From: Parabacteroides sp. | Lineage (GTDB): Bacteria > Bacteroidota > Bacteroidia > Bacteroidales > Tannerellaceae | Length of the DNA stretch: 58,371 nucleotides | Assembly (NCBI GenBank): GCA_022775005.1 | Contig: JALFJR010000043.1 | Span: 1-58,371, forward strand | Direction of reading: 5' to 3' | Shown: positions 7,530-15,523 of the stretch, in pieces | How the letters are laid out: each line of letters begins with the position of its first letter | Position numbering within the stretch: the first letter of the stretch is position 1 | Made by a program: the position numbers and the translations under genes | Notes under the pieces: model-generated | Database searches by the model: none | What the model was told of the DNA's origin: nothing | Seen by the model: only the letters and a program-made list of their open reading frames with translations

Positions 7530-7691
7530 TTGCAGGCAATGTCCGGGGAATAACAAACCCCTATAAATGAAAAAAGCCATCCATCACGGACAGCCAATCT
7601 CCAATTGTTAACCTTAAATCTAATACCATGAAAAACACGATGCAAATATAGGGGTTTTATGTTATACAGCATACTTTTACGGCATGAATCT
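7530..7691. repeat. Direct repeat, copy B
   Basis: Second copy of the block at 7007-7167; the best part is 7558-7677. The 5' edge holds codons that read LQAMSGE and stop, parallel to LQEMFGEL in copy A, showing that both copies were duplicated together with the 3' end of a DUF1810-like gene. Confidence 0.85.
7570..7636 (-). ncRNA. Candidate small RNA, copy B
   Basis: The same minus-strand unit as copy A: -7 box TATATTTG (CAAATATA at 7643-7650) and a wobble-containing terminator stem (7576-7582 with 7588-7594) followed by a T run (plus-strand A at 7570-7575). That the promoter box, stem and T run are all preserved in both copies while the flanks diverge argues for a functional RNA. Confidence 0.45.
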
Positions 7692-7916
7692 TTTGTTATT
7701 TAATATTTTTTCAACTATCTAGAGGGGATTTTTACGTAGCTTAAGCTTTTTTTCGATAGATACATCCGTATGCTCTACCCCGACTCTCCTCGTCACCCCC
7801 GTCTGCGTTATCTGTTAACGGTGAAAGGAAGTTTGTTATATAAAGAAATCAGTATGAAACATTAACGATAAAAACAGCTGTCTTGCCACCTGAGTTCCCT
7901 GCAGCCACTATCGCAG

Positions 7917-8045
7917 CTCTATTGTAGCTCTGCTGCTCCTCCGTAGTAACTCCGTTGTTCCTCCGAAGCTACTCTAATCTGGCTCTAATCTGGAATTAGA
8001 GAATGATTAGAGGTTGATTAGAGATCAATTAGAGATGGATTAGAG
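7917..8045. repeat. 11-bp phased array in two opposed halves
   Basis: CTCTA, CTCTG, CTCCG, CTCCG, CTCCG, CTCTA and CTCTA start at 7917, 7928, 7939, 7950, 7961, 7972 and 7983, exactly 11 bp apart. Then the inverse motif ATTAGAG starts at 7995, 8006, 8017, 8028 and 8039, again every 11 bp. The inner units (CTCTAATC and GATTAGAG) can pair as a hairpin around 7990-7994. One motif per helical turn would put all sites on one DNA face. The array ends about 40 bp before the promoter box of the Xaa-Pro aminopeptidase gene. From 7692 to 7916 I see nothing else. Confidence 0.85.
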
Positions 8046-8087
8046 GTAAAGTAGGGGAACATAAGTGGAAGAAGAATGAAAAATGCG

Positions 8088-8095
8088 TACATTTG
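8088..8095 (+). promoter_or_regulatory. -7 promoter box of the peptidase operon
   Basis: TACATTTG fits TAnnTTTG and lies 29 bp ahead of the ATG at 8125. It overlaps the first codons of the longer frame that opens at 8083, which is why the start at 8125 is preferred. No clear -33 TTTG is present. Confidence 0.55.
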
Positions 8096-8124
8096 CCCGA
8101 AAGTTGACTAAAAATTACAATGCA

Positions 8125-9912
8125 ATGAAAACGAACATACCTCAGCGTATAGCTGCTCTTCGTGAGGCCATGCGCCAACAACATGTAGATGCGTACATTA
8201 TTCCCAGCTCTGACCCACATCTGAGCGAGTATCCAGCCGATCGTTGGAAGTCAAGAGCATGGATCTCTGGTTTCGATGGTTCGGCTGGAACGGTGGTCGT
8301 GACAGCGGATAAGGCTGGCCTTTGGACCGACTCTCGCTACTTCTTGCAAGCGGAAGCCCAATTGGAGGATAGCGGTATAGACCTCTATAAAATGAAATTA
8401 CCCGAAACACCCTCTATCCCTGATTTCCTGTTAGAGAATCTGCACCAAGGACAAGCGGTTGGCTTGGATGGCCTTTGTTATAGCGCAGAAGAGGCTCGTG
8501 ACTTAGCGGCTGTTTTGGCCAAACAGGGTATCCGGCTTGATAGTTCTGCCGACCTGATGGAGGGCATTTGGAGCGATCGCCCGGCGATTCCTGCCAATAA
8601 GATCTTCCGTATGCCTACCGAATTGAGCGGAGCTTCTGTCAGCGATAAGTTAGATCAGTTGAACAACCAATTGCGTCAAGCAGGAGCGGATTGCATGGTA
8701 TTGGCTGCTTTGGACGAGGTGGCTTGGACCTTCAATATCCGTGGCACGGACGTGACCTATAATCCTGTGGCTGTGGCTTATGGATTTGTCTCCGAAGAGG
8801 AGAGCGTTTTGTTTATCCAGCCCGAGAAGCTGACAGCGGAAGTGGCTGAGGAGCTGAAGAAAGAGGGAGTGATCTTAGCCGATTATTCACGGATTGATTA
8901 CTACTTGGCGCATCTGCCTGCCGGCAAACGGGTGTTTGTTGATATGAGCAAGACGAATGTGGCACTCTATAACGCCATCCCCAAAAACTGTGTAATTGTA
9001 GAGGGTATCTCACCAGCCAACCATTTAAAGAGCGTGAAGAACGCCACAGAAATCAAAGGTTATCGTAACGCCATGGTGAAAGATGGTATCGCTCTCACGA
9101 AATTCTACCGTTGGTTAGAGCAGCAGTTGGCAGCAGGACAAAAGGTGACGGAAATCAGCGCAGCCGACAAGTTGACGGCTTTGCGTGCCGAGCAACCGCA
9201 ATATATTATGGACAGTTTCGCCACAATCTGCGGTTATGCGGGGCATGGGGCGATCGTGCATTATTCCGCCACGCCAGAGACAGATGTAGAGATTCGTCCG
9301 GAAGGTTTGTTGCTGATTGATTCGGGAGCGCAGTATTTGGATGGTACGACTGACATCACCCGCACCATTGCATTGGGTGAGCCGACCGATCAGATGAAAA
9401 AGGATTATACCCGTGTATTGAAAGGTACGATCAGTTTAGCGAAATGCAAGTTCCCGGAAGGTACCCGTGGCTGTCAGTTAGACATTTTGGCCCGCAAAGC
9501 TTTGTGGGATGCCGGTATCAATTATCTGCATGGCACGGGACATGGCGTTGGTCATTGCCTCAACGTGCATGAAGGGCCGCAGAGCATTCGTATGGAGGAG
9601 AACCCCGTGACCTTGAAAGCGGGCATGGTGATGAGCGACGAGCCAGCCATGTATCGCACCGGAGAATATGGGATTCGTACGGAGAACATGATCCTGGTGC
9701 GCCCCGACAGCCAGACAGAGTTTGGTGCGTTCTTGGCATTTGATACCTTGACGCTCTGCTACATCGACACCAGCCTCATCATTGTCTCGATGCTCTCTCC
9801 TCGTGAACACGCTTGGCTGAACAAATACCATCAACACGTATATGAGACTTTGAGTCCGCACCTCAACGCAGAGGAGCAGGCTTGGCTCAGAGAGAAGACA
9901 GCGGAGATTTGA
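8125..9912 (+). CDS. pepP: Xaa-Pro aminopeptidase (aminopeptidase P, M24B)
   Basis: This 595-residue enzyme should release the N-terminal residue from peptides with proline in second position. It has two creatinase-like N-terminal domains (IPSSDPHLSEYPADRW and LWTDSRYF near the start) and a C-terminal pita-bread domain with the metal ligands in DSGAQYLDGTTDITRT, HGTGHGVGHCLNVHEGP, SDEPAMYRTGEYGIRTEN. The length matches the long, three-domain, cytoplasmic form; no signal peptide is seen. The frame is open from 8083, but the ATG at 8125 gives the usual family start and leaves room for the promoter box. It opens a four-gene rightward run of peptidase-related genes with gaps of 40, 25 and 30 bp. 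Confidence 0.95.
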   Translation: MKTNIPQRIAALREAMRQQHVDAYIIPSSDPHLSEYPADRWKSRAWISGFDGSAGTVVVTADKAGLWTDSRYFLQAEAQLEDSGIDLYKMKLPETPSIPDFLLENLHQGQAVGLDGLCYSAEEARDLAAVLAKQGIRLDSSADLMEGIWSDRPAIPANKIFRMPTELSGASVSDKLDQLNNQLRQAGADCMVLAALDEVAWTFNIRGTDVTYNPVAVAYGFVSEEESVLFIQPEKLTAEVAEELKKEGVILADYSRIDYYLAHLPAGKRVFVDMSKTNVALYNAIPKNCVIVEGISPANHLKSVKNATEIKGYRNAMVKDGIALTKFYRWLEQQLAAGQKVTEISAADKLTALRAEQPQYIMDSFATICGYAGHGAIVHYSATPETDVEIRPEGLLLIDSGAQYLDGTTDITRTIALGEPTDQMKKDYTRVLKGTISLAKCKFPEGTRGCQLDILARKALWDAGINYLHGTGHGVGHCLNVHEGPQSIRMEENPVTLKAGMVMSDEPAMYRTGEYGIRTENMILVRPDSQTEFGAFLAFDTLTLCYIDTSLIIVSMLSPREHAWLNKYHQHVYETLSPHLNAEEQAWLREKTAEI

Positions 9913-9952
9913 AACTCATAATTCAAAACTCATAATTCAAAATTTCAAAGTT

Positions 9953-10477
9953 ATGGCACTTATTAAATCAGTCAGGGGATTTACCCCGAAAATTGGGAAA
10001 GATACATTTTTAGCAGATAACGCAACGATCATCGGCGACGTAGAGATCGGCGAGGGATGCAGCATCTGGTTCGGCACTGTGCTGCGTGGCGATGTGAACT
10101 CTATCCGCATCGGCAATGGCGTGAACGTGCAGGACGGCTCTGTGCTCCACACGCTGTATGAGAAATCAACCATTGAGATCGGCGATGACGTATCCATCGG
10201 TCATAACGTCACGATTCATGGTGCGAAGATTTGCCACGGTGCGTTGATCGGTATGGGTTCTGTCGTGCTGGATCATGCCGTGATTGGCGAGGGTGCAATC
10301 GTAGCGGCTGGATCGGTCGTGTTGAGCAAGACGATCGTGGAGCCGGGTAGCATTTATGCCGGTGTACCCGCTAAGTTTGTCAAGAAGGTGGATCCCGAGC
10401 AATCCAAGGAGATCAACCAGAAGATTGCTAAAAACTATCACATGTACTCCTCTTGGTACACGGAGGAAGAAAAGTAA
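9953..10477 (+). CDS. Gamma carbonic anhydrase-like hexapeptide-repeat protein
   Basis: The 174-residue protein is a left-handed beta helix of the YrdA/PaaY/CaiE type, built from hexapeptide repeats such as IGDVEIGEGCSIWFGTVLRG. The three zinc-binding histidines of the family are present at H66 (SVLH), H84 (SIGH) and H89 (TIHG), so it can bind metal; actual carbonic anhydrase activity is variable in this family and is not proven. It ends in a C-terminal helix. It lies 40 bp after pepP; that gap holds two copies of AACTCATAATTCAAAA, a likely slippage duplication. Confidence 0.93.
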   Translation: MALIKSVRGFTPKIGKDTFLADNATIIGDVEIGEGCSIWFGTVLRGDVNSIRIGNGVNVQDGSVLHTLYEKSTIEIGDDVSIGHNVTIHGAKICHGALIGMGSVVLDHAVIGEGAIVAAGSVVLSKTIVEPGSIYAGVPAKFVKKVDPEQSKEINQKIAKNYHMYSSWYTEEEK

Positions 10478-10502
10478 GTATTCATTTTAAATCATACACC
10501 CC

Positions 10503-12044
10503 ATGAAATCCAACAAATTATTCGGTATGATCGCAGCAGTGGGCTTGCTGTTCACCCACTTCTCTTGCCAGCAGGAGCAGAAGATCCCGCGTATCGGCAT
10601 TGCCGGTATCGCTATTGAGTGTAGTACTTTCTCCCCCGCCGTTTCCGACGAGGCTTCCTTCCGTGTGCGTAAGGGAGAGGATGTGTTGAAGGGGTATCCC
10701 TTCTTAGCGGCTGACTCTACTTTGCGTCAAAAGGCGGAGTGGCTCCCAGCGATGGTCAGCAGCGCCACTCCGGGTGGTATCGTGACGAGAGAGGCCTACG
10801 AATCATTGACCAAGCAGACGCTTGAACTGTTGAAACAGAACGCACCCTACGATGCGCTGTTCTTGGATATTCATGGGGCGATGAGCGTGCAGGGATTGGA
10901 CGATCCCGAGGCTGACTTCATCAACCGGGTACGTTCGGTGATTGGTGACGAAGCGATCATCTCCACCTGTATGGACCTGCATGGGAACCCGAGTCAAGAG
11001 CTGACCCGCAAGTCGGATCTGATCACTTGCTACCGCATGGCTCCTCACGAGGATTCCATGGATTCCAAACGTCGCGCTGTGGCGAACCTGATCGAGCGCA
11101 TCGAGAAGGGTTTAGGCAAGCCAGCCTACAAGGCATGGGTGAGCGTTCCCATCCTGCTGCCAGGCGAGAAAACCTCTACCCGTGTGGAGCCGGGCAAATC
11201 GCTCTATGCGAAAGTGGCTCCCGAGGCAGACAAGCCGGGCGTAACAGATGCGGCTATCTGGATTGGTTATGCGTGGGCAGACGAACCTCGTAACCACGGC
11301 ACGGTGATCGTAACAGGTGATGACAAGCAGCAGGTGGAGCAATCCGCGCTCTACTTGGCGAAGAGCTTCTGGGAGGTGCGTAAACAGTTTGAGTTCGTGG
11401 CTCCGACCGATGAGTTAGAGGTCTGCTTGGCCGCTGCCTTGAAAAGCGACAAGAAGCCCTTCTTTATCAGTGATATGGGTGACAACCCCACTGCGGGTGG
11501 CGCAGGCGACGTGACCTGGACATTGACTGAACTGAGCAAGCGCAAAGAGTTCAAGTCAGCCAATGGCCCTTCATTGGTCTATGCCTCTATCCCCGGTCCG
11601 GAATTGGTGCAGAAAGCCTTCGAGTTAGGCGTTGGCAAGGAGATCAGCGGTGAGGTGGGTGCGAAAGTAGATTTTCGATATGCGCCTCCTTTCCCCTTAA
11701 AGGGCAAGATCATCGCCCTTGGCGAGCAGAACCCGAAGAACCGTGAGGCTGTCATTCAGATGGGCAGTATGAAGGTGATCGTCACCGAGAAGCGTCGTGG
11801 CTATCACGAGGCGAAGAGCTTAGAGGCCTTGGGCATCAAACCTGCTGAGACCGACATCATCGTTGTGAAGTTAGGCTACCTCACCAAGGGACTCTATGAT
11901 GTACGAGGCGACTGGATGATGGCCCTCACGCGTGGTGGTGTGGATCAGGATCTGTTGAAGCTGACCTACAACCGTATCGACCGCCCAATGTTCCCCTTCG
12001 ATGCGGATATGCCCGATCCGGAATTTAAGGTCGTAGATTTATAA
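10503..12044 (+). CDS. M81-family (MlrC-like) metallopeptidase, lipoprotein
   Basis: A 513-residue protein that starts with a lipoprotein signal (hydrophobic stretch then THFSC, with Cys22 as the lipidated residue), so it is exported and anchored, probably in the periplasm or outer membrane. The mature part follows the MlrC pattern: GIAIECSTFSP at the start, DIHGAM and DLHGNPS in the N-terminal domain, and the MlrC C-terminal domain with DMGDNPTAGGAGDVTW. MlrC was described for microcystin breakdown, but members in gut bacteria act on unknown peptides or amides. It lies between a carbonic anhydrase-like gene and a C1 peptidase in one operon. Confidence 0.92.
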   Translation: MKSNKLFGMIAAVGLLFTHFSCQQEQKIPRIGIAGIAIECSTFSPAVSDEASFRVRKGEDVLKGYPFLAADSTLRQKAEWLPAMVSSATPGGIVTREAYESLTKQTLELLKQNAPYDALFLDIHGAMSVQGLDDPEADFINRVRSVIGDEAIISTCMDLHGNPSQELTRKSDLITCYRMAPHEDSMDSKRRAVANLIERIEKGLGKPAYKAWVSVPILLPGEKTSTRVEPGKSLYAKVAPEADKPGVTDAAIWIGYAWADEPRNHGTVIVTGDDKQQVEQSALYLAKSFWEVRKQFEFVAPTDELEVCLAAALKSDKKPFFISDMGDNPTAGGAGDVTWTLTELSKRKEFKSANGPSLVYASIPGPELVQKAFELGVGKEISGEVGAKVDFRYAPPFPLKGKIIALGEQNPKNREAVIQMGSMKVIVTEKRRGYHEAKSLEALGIKPAETDIIVVKLGYLTKGLYDVRGDWMMALTRGGVDQDLLKLTYNRIDRPMFPFDADMPDPEFKVVDL

Positions 12045-12074
12045 ATCCTCTATTCCTAATATTAACGATAAGAC

Positions 12075-13478
12075 ATGAAAAAGAACTTCCTTTGGATAGC
12101 CGCCCTCACACTGGGGGCGACGCTATCCGCACAAGCGCAACAAGCGGATGGAGGCATCTCTCCCCAGCAGTTGCAGCAGATCAAGCAGGCCTATCAAGGG
12201 ACACCTGCCGACAAGGCGATTCGCAACGCTATCGCCAACAACGACATCAACAAGTTGGCGGTTAACAGCGAGAGCCTCAACAACCTCGACACCCACTTCT
12301 CTGACAAAGTGGAGAGCAAGGGTATCTCTAACCAACGCTCCTCGGGCCGCTGCTGGCTCTTCACGGGGCTGAATGTGCTCCGTGCCCGCACCATCGCCAA
12401 GTATGGCATGGGCGAGTTCCAGTTCTCTCAGAATTACAGCTTCTTCTGGGATCAATTGGAAAAGGCTAACCTCTTTTTGCAAGGTATCATCGACACCCGT
12501 GAGAAACCGCTCGACGACAAGATGGTGGAGTGGCTCTTCAAGAATCCTGTGGGCGACGGTGGCCAATACACCGGTGTCTCCGACCTGCTAATGAAGTATG
12601 GCGTAGTGCCTGCCGAGGTGATGGTCGAGACCAACAGCAGCAACAACACCAGCCGCATGTCGAACCTCCTACGTCTGAAACTGAAAGAGTTCGGTTTGGA
12701 ACTGCGTGATAAGGCAGCTAACAAAGTGTCTGTGGCTGATTTAGGCAAGCGTAAGACAGAGATGCTTGGCACCATCTATCGCATGTTGGTGCTGAACCTT
12801 GGCGAGCCGCCTACAAAGTTCACCTGGACACGCAAGGACGCCAAGGGCAATCCCGTGGAGACAAAGGAATACACCCCGCAGTCGTTCTATGCCGAGTATA
12901 TCGGTGAGGACTTGAAGAGCAACTACGTGATGCTGATGAACGATCCGAGCCGAGAGTATTACAAGCTCTACGAGATCGACTACGACCGTCATGTCTATGA
13001 TGGCTACAACTGGACCTACGTGAACCTGCCAATCGAAGACATCAAGCAGATGGCAATCGCCTCCATCAAGGACAGCACGATGATGTATTTCTCCTGCGAT
13101 GTAGGTAAATTCTTCGATCGTGAACGGGGCATCCTCGATGTGAACTACCTCGACTATGGCTCGCTGATGGGCACCACTTTCGGTATGGACAAGAAACAAC
13201 GCATCCAAACCTTCGCCAGCGGTTCCTCGCACGCCATGACCCTCATGGCAGTTGACTTGGACAAGGCAACGGGTAAGCCGAAGAAATGGATGGTGGAAAA
13301 TAGCTGGGGACCGGGAGCCAACGCTGGTCACCTCATCATGACCGACGAATGGTTCAACGAGTACATGTTCCGTTTGGTAGTGAACAAAAAGTACATCACC
13401 GACAAGGTGAAATCCATCCTCCAGCAGAAGCCCGTCCGCTTGCCGGCCTGGGATCCGATGTTTGCGGATGAGGATTGA
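12075..13478 (+). CDS. C1-family aminopeptidase (PepC/bleomycin hydrolase type), exported
   Basis: A 467-residue papain-fold peptidase. The catalytic triad can be read as Cys93 (SSGRCWLFTG), His386 (SSHAMTLM) and Asn409 (VENSWGPG), all intact. In contrast to cytoplasmic PepC it has a signal peptide (LTLGATLSAQAQ), so it probably works in the periplasm, trimming residues from peptides. It closes the four-gene peptidase run; a terminator follows 24 bp after the stop. Confidence 0.95.
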   Translation: MKKNFLWIAALTLGATLSAQAQQADGGISPQQLQQIKQAYQGTPADKAIRNAIANNDINKLAVNSESLNNLDTHFSDKVESKGISNQRSSGRCWLFTGLNVLRARTIAKYGMGEFQFSQNYSFFWDQLEKANLFLQGIIDTREKPLDDKMVEWLFKNPVGDGGQYTGVSDLLMKYGVVPAEVMVETNSSNNTSRMSNLLRLKLKEFGLELRDKAANKVSVADLGKRKTEMLGTIYRMLVLNLGEPPTKFTWTRKDAKGNPVETKEYTPQSFYAEYIGEDLKSNYVMLMNDPSREYYKLYEIDYDRHVYDGYNWTYVNLPIEDIKQMAIASIKDSTMMYFSCDVGKFFDRERGILDVNYLDYGSLMGTTFGMDKKQRIQTFASGSSHAMTLMAVDLDKATGKPKKWMVENSWGPGANAGHLIMTDEWFNEYMFRLVVNKKYITDKVKSILQQKPVRLPAWDPMFADED

Positions 13479-13502
13479 TCAAACCGTTCGTCCACTTTAT
13501 CA

Positions 13503-13544
13503 CAGGGGGTGTGTTCTTTTTTGGACATGCCCCCTGATTTTCTA
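13503..13544 (+). terminator. Terminator of the peptidase operon
   Basis: CAGGGGG (13503-13509) pairs with CCCCCTG (13530-13536); the stem extends inward with G-U pairs around a T-rich loop and is followed by ATTTTCT. Confidence 0.6.
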
Positions 13545-13601
13545 CGGGCATTACGACGATAAGTAGGTGCCCCCTCCAACATTCCTTAATGTGGCATTAA
13601 G

Positions 13602-13721
13602 CCGCATCTCCACGCGGTAGGTATGCCGCGTCCGCATGCGGTGTATAGGCCGCATCGGCACGCAGTTGGTATACCGCATCCGCACGCGGTGAGTAGGCCG
13701 CATCTACATGCGGTTATCTCC
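13602..13721. repeat. 24-bp tandem array of short palindromes, five copies
   Basis: Five contiguous 24-bp units begin at 13602, 13626, 13650, 13674 and 13698. Each starts CCGC and contains an inner inverted repeat of the form CCGCATC-N-CATGCGG, so every unit can fold into its own hairpin. Units differ at several bases, mostly in the last seven. There is no spacer between units, so it is not a CRISPR array. It lies between the peptidase operon terminator and the AraC-type regulator gene. Confidence 0.85.
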
Positions 13722-13796
13722 CACATTGGAGAGTATACGAAGACCGATAGCTGGAGCTACCAACCATGCGTTTAGCATCGCCAAGCCTCCGCATTT

Positions 13797-13824
13797 TTCG
13801 GTCAATCCTTAAATTTTCGGTCAA
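13797..13824. promoter_or_regulatory. Paired TTCGGTCAA sites upstream of the AraC gene
   Basis: TTTTCGGTCAAT occurs twice, starting 13795 and 13814, 19 bp apart. The same word pair occurs again just after the AraC-type gene. Direct repeats about two helical turns apart are typical of AraC-family binding sites, so these may be operators for self-regulation. The pair lies about 70 bp ahead of the -7 box. Confidence 0.45.
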
Positions 13825-13893
13825 TGCACGTATTTCTTTGATCGTTAGCGGGAAGAAAACAGCCATTTAGACGATTCTATCGACAATTGTCTC

Positions 13894-13901
13894 TATTTTT
13901 G
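13894..13901 (+). promoter_or_regulatory. -7 promoter box of the AraC-type gene
   Basis: TATTTTTG fits TAnnTTTG and lies 26 bp before the ATG at 13928, the distance expected if translation originally began there rather than at 14030. Confidence 0.5.
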
Positions 13902-13927
13902 CTTCACAATTGAATTGATAGAGGACA

Positions 13928-15100
13928 ATGAACACAGTTGAGGCATTCGCGCATGAAATGAGAGGAGGGATCACGCTGTTCTTCCTCTTTTGATGTTTCA
14001 AGCTATACCCCTCCATCCACCAAAGCCGTATGATGCGATTGCTCTTCATCAGTACCCTTTGGATCACGATCGGCCACTTGAAAGATTCCGTTTTCCTGCT
14101 TGAGGATTGGAAGGACAGCATCTGGCTCGACAACGTGATCGACCTCATTTTTATTCCGCTCACCTGTGCATTTTTCCTTGAAGCCACCCGACCCGGATTC
14201 TCTACCACGCCACGTGTAGCCATCGCCGTAGGTGTGCAGGCACTATTCATCCCGGCCTATCTGCTTTGGCCGACCGACGGCATGCTGATGAGCGCTTATT
14301 ATGTGGCTTATGCGATGGGAGTGCTGACCACAGCTTCGGTCATACACTTCGCCGCCCGCTATCATCGCTATCTCTCGACGCACTATTCTTATGTAGAGAA
14401 CCTCGATGTGCACTGGGTCGTTGTCTCCTGCCTGGCCTTTTTCAGTTCGCTTATCATCTATGATTTGGCTTTCGATCAGACCACTTGGCTGAGCGAAGCG
14501 CTCTACAACCTCTTCAGTCTCGTGCTTTGGACCTTCCTTTTTGTCCATGCCAAACGGCACAGGGTGCTTCGCTGGTTGCAGCCGAAACGCACGAAAGAGT
14601 CAAGAAGCGCAGCTGCTGAAACACGGCATGTGCTGGAGGAACGCAGGGATTCCACCGAACCCATTCTCCCCGAAGCGTTGAGCGAAGCGGAAAGTCCAGA
14701 AGAAGAAGAGGTCATGACCGAGAGCGACGAGGGAACAAGCACCGTCACCATCAACGAGGAACAGATTGCCCGTCAGCTGACAGAAATCATGACGCAACGC
14801 CAGCTCTACCTCAACCCGAAGCTCACCCTGAAGGAGGTGGCTGCTGCCATCGGCACCAACATGACCTACCTCTCCATCTACCTCAACCACTACCTACATC
14901 TCACCTTCTATGACTATGTGAATCGCTTCCGTGTGGAAGAGGCCTGTCATCTCATTGATGAGATGCCCAACACGGGACGCATCAACATGACGGAAGTAGC
15001 GCAACGAAGTGGATTCAACTCGATCTCCACTTTCAACCGCTATTTCAAGAAGACGAAGGGTATCACCCCGAAGGAATACTATTTCAACAAACGGGAATAA
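13928..15100 (+). pseudogene. AraC-type regulator with membrane N-terminus, interrupted by TGA at 13991
   Basis: From ATG 13928 the frame reads a hydrophobic start (MRGGITLFFLF), then TGA at 13991-13993, then continues in the same frame with CFKLYPSIHQSR into the ORF that opens at 14030 (356 residues). The whole makes sense as one protein: a membrane domain of about six helices (residues up to about 200 of the long form), an acidic linker (SEAESPEEEEVMTESD) and a C-terminal AraC HTH pair ending FNSISTFNRYFKKTKGITPKEYY. So the stop looks like a nonsense mutation that cuts off the first membrane helix; restart at 14030 or 14033 could still give a shortened product. A sequencing error is the other possibility. 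Whether the regulator works is unknown. Confidence 0.6.
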
Positions 15101-15115
15101 CCACCATCCCACATT

Positions 15116-15145
15116 TTCGGTCAATGGATAAATATGTTCGGTCAA
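15116..15145. promoter_or_regulatory. Paired TTCGGTCAA sites after the AraC gene
   Basis: TTCGGTCAA at 15116-15124 and 15137-15145, 21 bp apart, repeats the pair found upstream of the AraC-type gene. It stands before the small lipoprotein and SIMPL genes, which would be candidate targets. Confidence 0.45.
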
Positions 15146-15274
15146 ACCATGTAAAAGGCCAACAGCCTATTGGTCGCATCAAAGAGAACACACATCTTTG
15201 CAGGCACAAATCATAATTAAACAAGCATACACAAGAAGAGAACAGGCACAGGAACTTTACTATGGAGCGAGCGA

Positions 15275-15523
15275 ATGAAAATTAACCCTACTAAATATAT
15301 ACAATCTTTGGGATACAGTTGCCTGCTATGGGCATCCGTATCCCTTTTCGCTGCTTGTAGCGACGATCCTCAGCAAGAGCCGAATCCCGTAGTAAACGAA
15401 CCTTACAAGATAGATAAAAAGAAGAAGCTATACAGACTGTCTGAACCAAATTTGACTACTTTTGTTTTTAAGATAGTAAAGCAAACCAAACAAGGGTATG
15501 AATATGAATGGCAGAAAAATTGA
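15275..15523 (+). CDS. Short lipoprotein, probably a truncated gene
   Basis: An 82-residue frame begins with a good lipoprotein signal (LLWASVSLFAACSDD, lipidated Cys28) and about 15 plausible mature residues (PQQEPNPVVNEPYKI). The rest is Lys-rich and reads straight through the promoter box and start codon of the next gene, overlapping it by 26 bp. That suggests the true C-terminus has been lost and the frame now ends by chance. The function of the original protein cannot be told. Confidence 0.45.
   Translation: MKINPTKYIQSLGYSCLLWASVSLFAACSDDPQQEPNPVVNEPYKIDKKKKLYRLSEPNLTTFVFKIVKQTKQGYEYEWQKN
15457..15464 (+). promoter_or_regulatory. -7 promoter box of the SIMPL gene
   Basis: TACTTTTG, an exact TAnnTTTG match, 33 bp ahead of the ATG at 15498 and inside the 3' part of the lipoprotein frame. 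No convincing -33 element. Confidence 0.5.

Noticed and set aside
7337-7672. 111-residue minus-strand ORF
   Set aside because: It begins in the repeat block and runs through both the candidate sRNA and the small plus-strand membrane peptide; no protein family signal is seen, so it is most likely a chance translation of repeat DNA.
7917-8045. CRISPR array
   Set aside because: The units are 11 bp and directly adjacent, with no unique spacers and no cas genes nearby. The same holds for the 24-bp units at 13602-13721 and the 22-bp array at 20739-20835.
13991-13993. Selenocysteine at the in-frame TGA of the AraC-type gene
   Set aside because: No selenoprotein of this family is known to me, no SECIS-like hairpin is seen right after the codon, and the position is inside a membrane helix.
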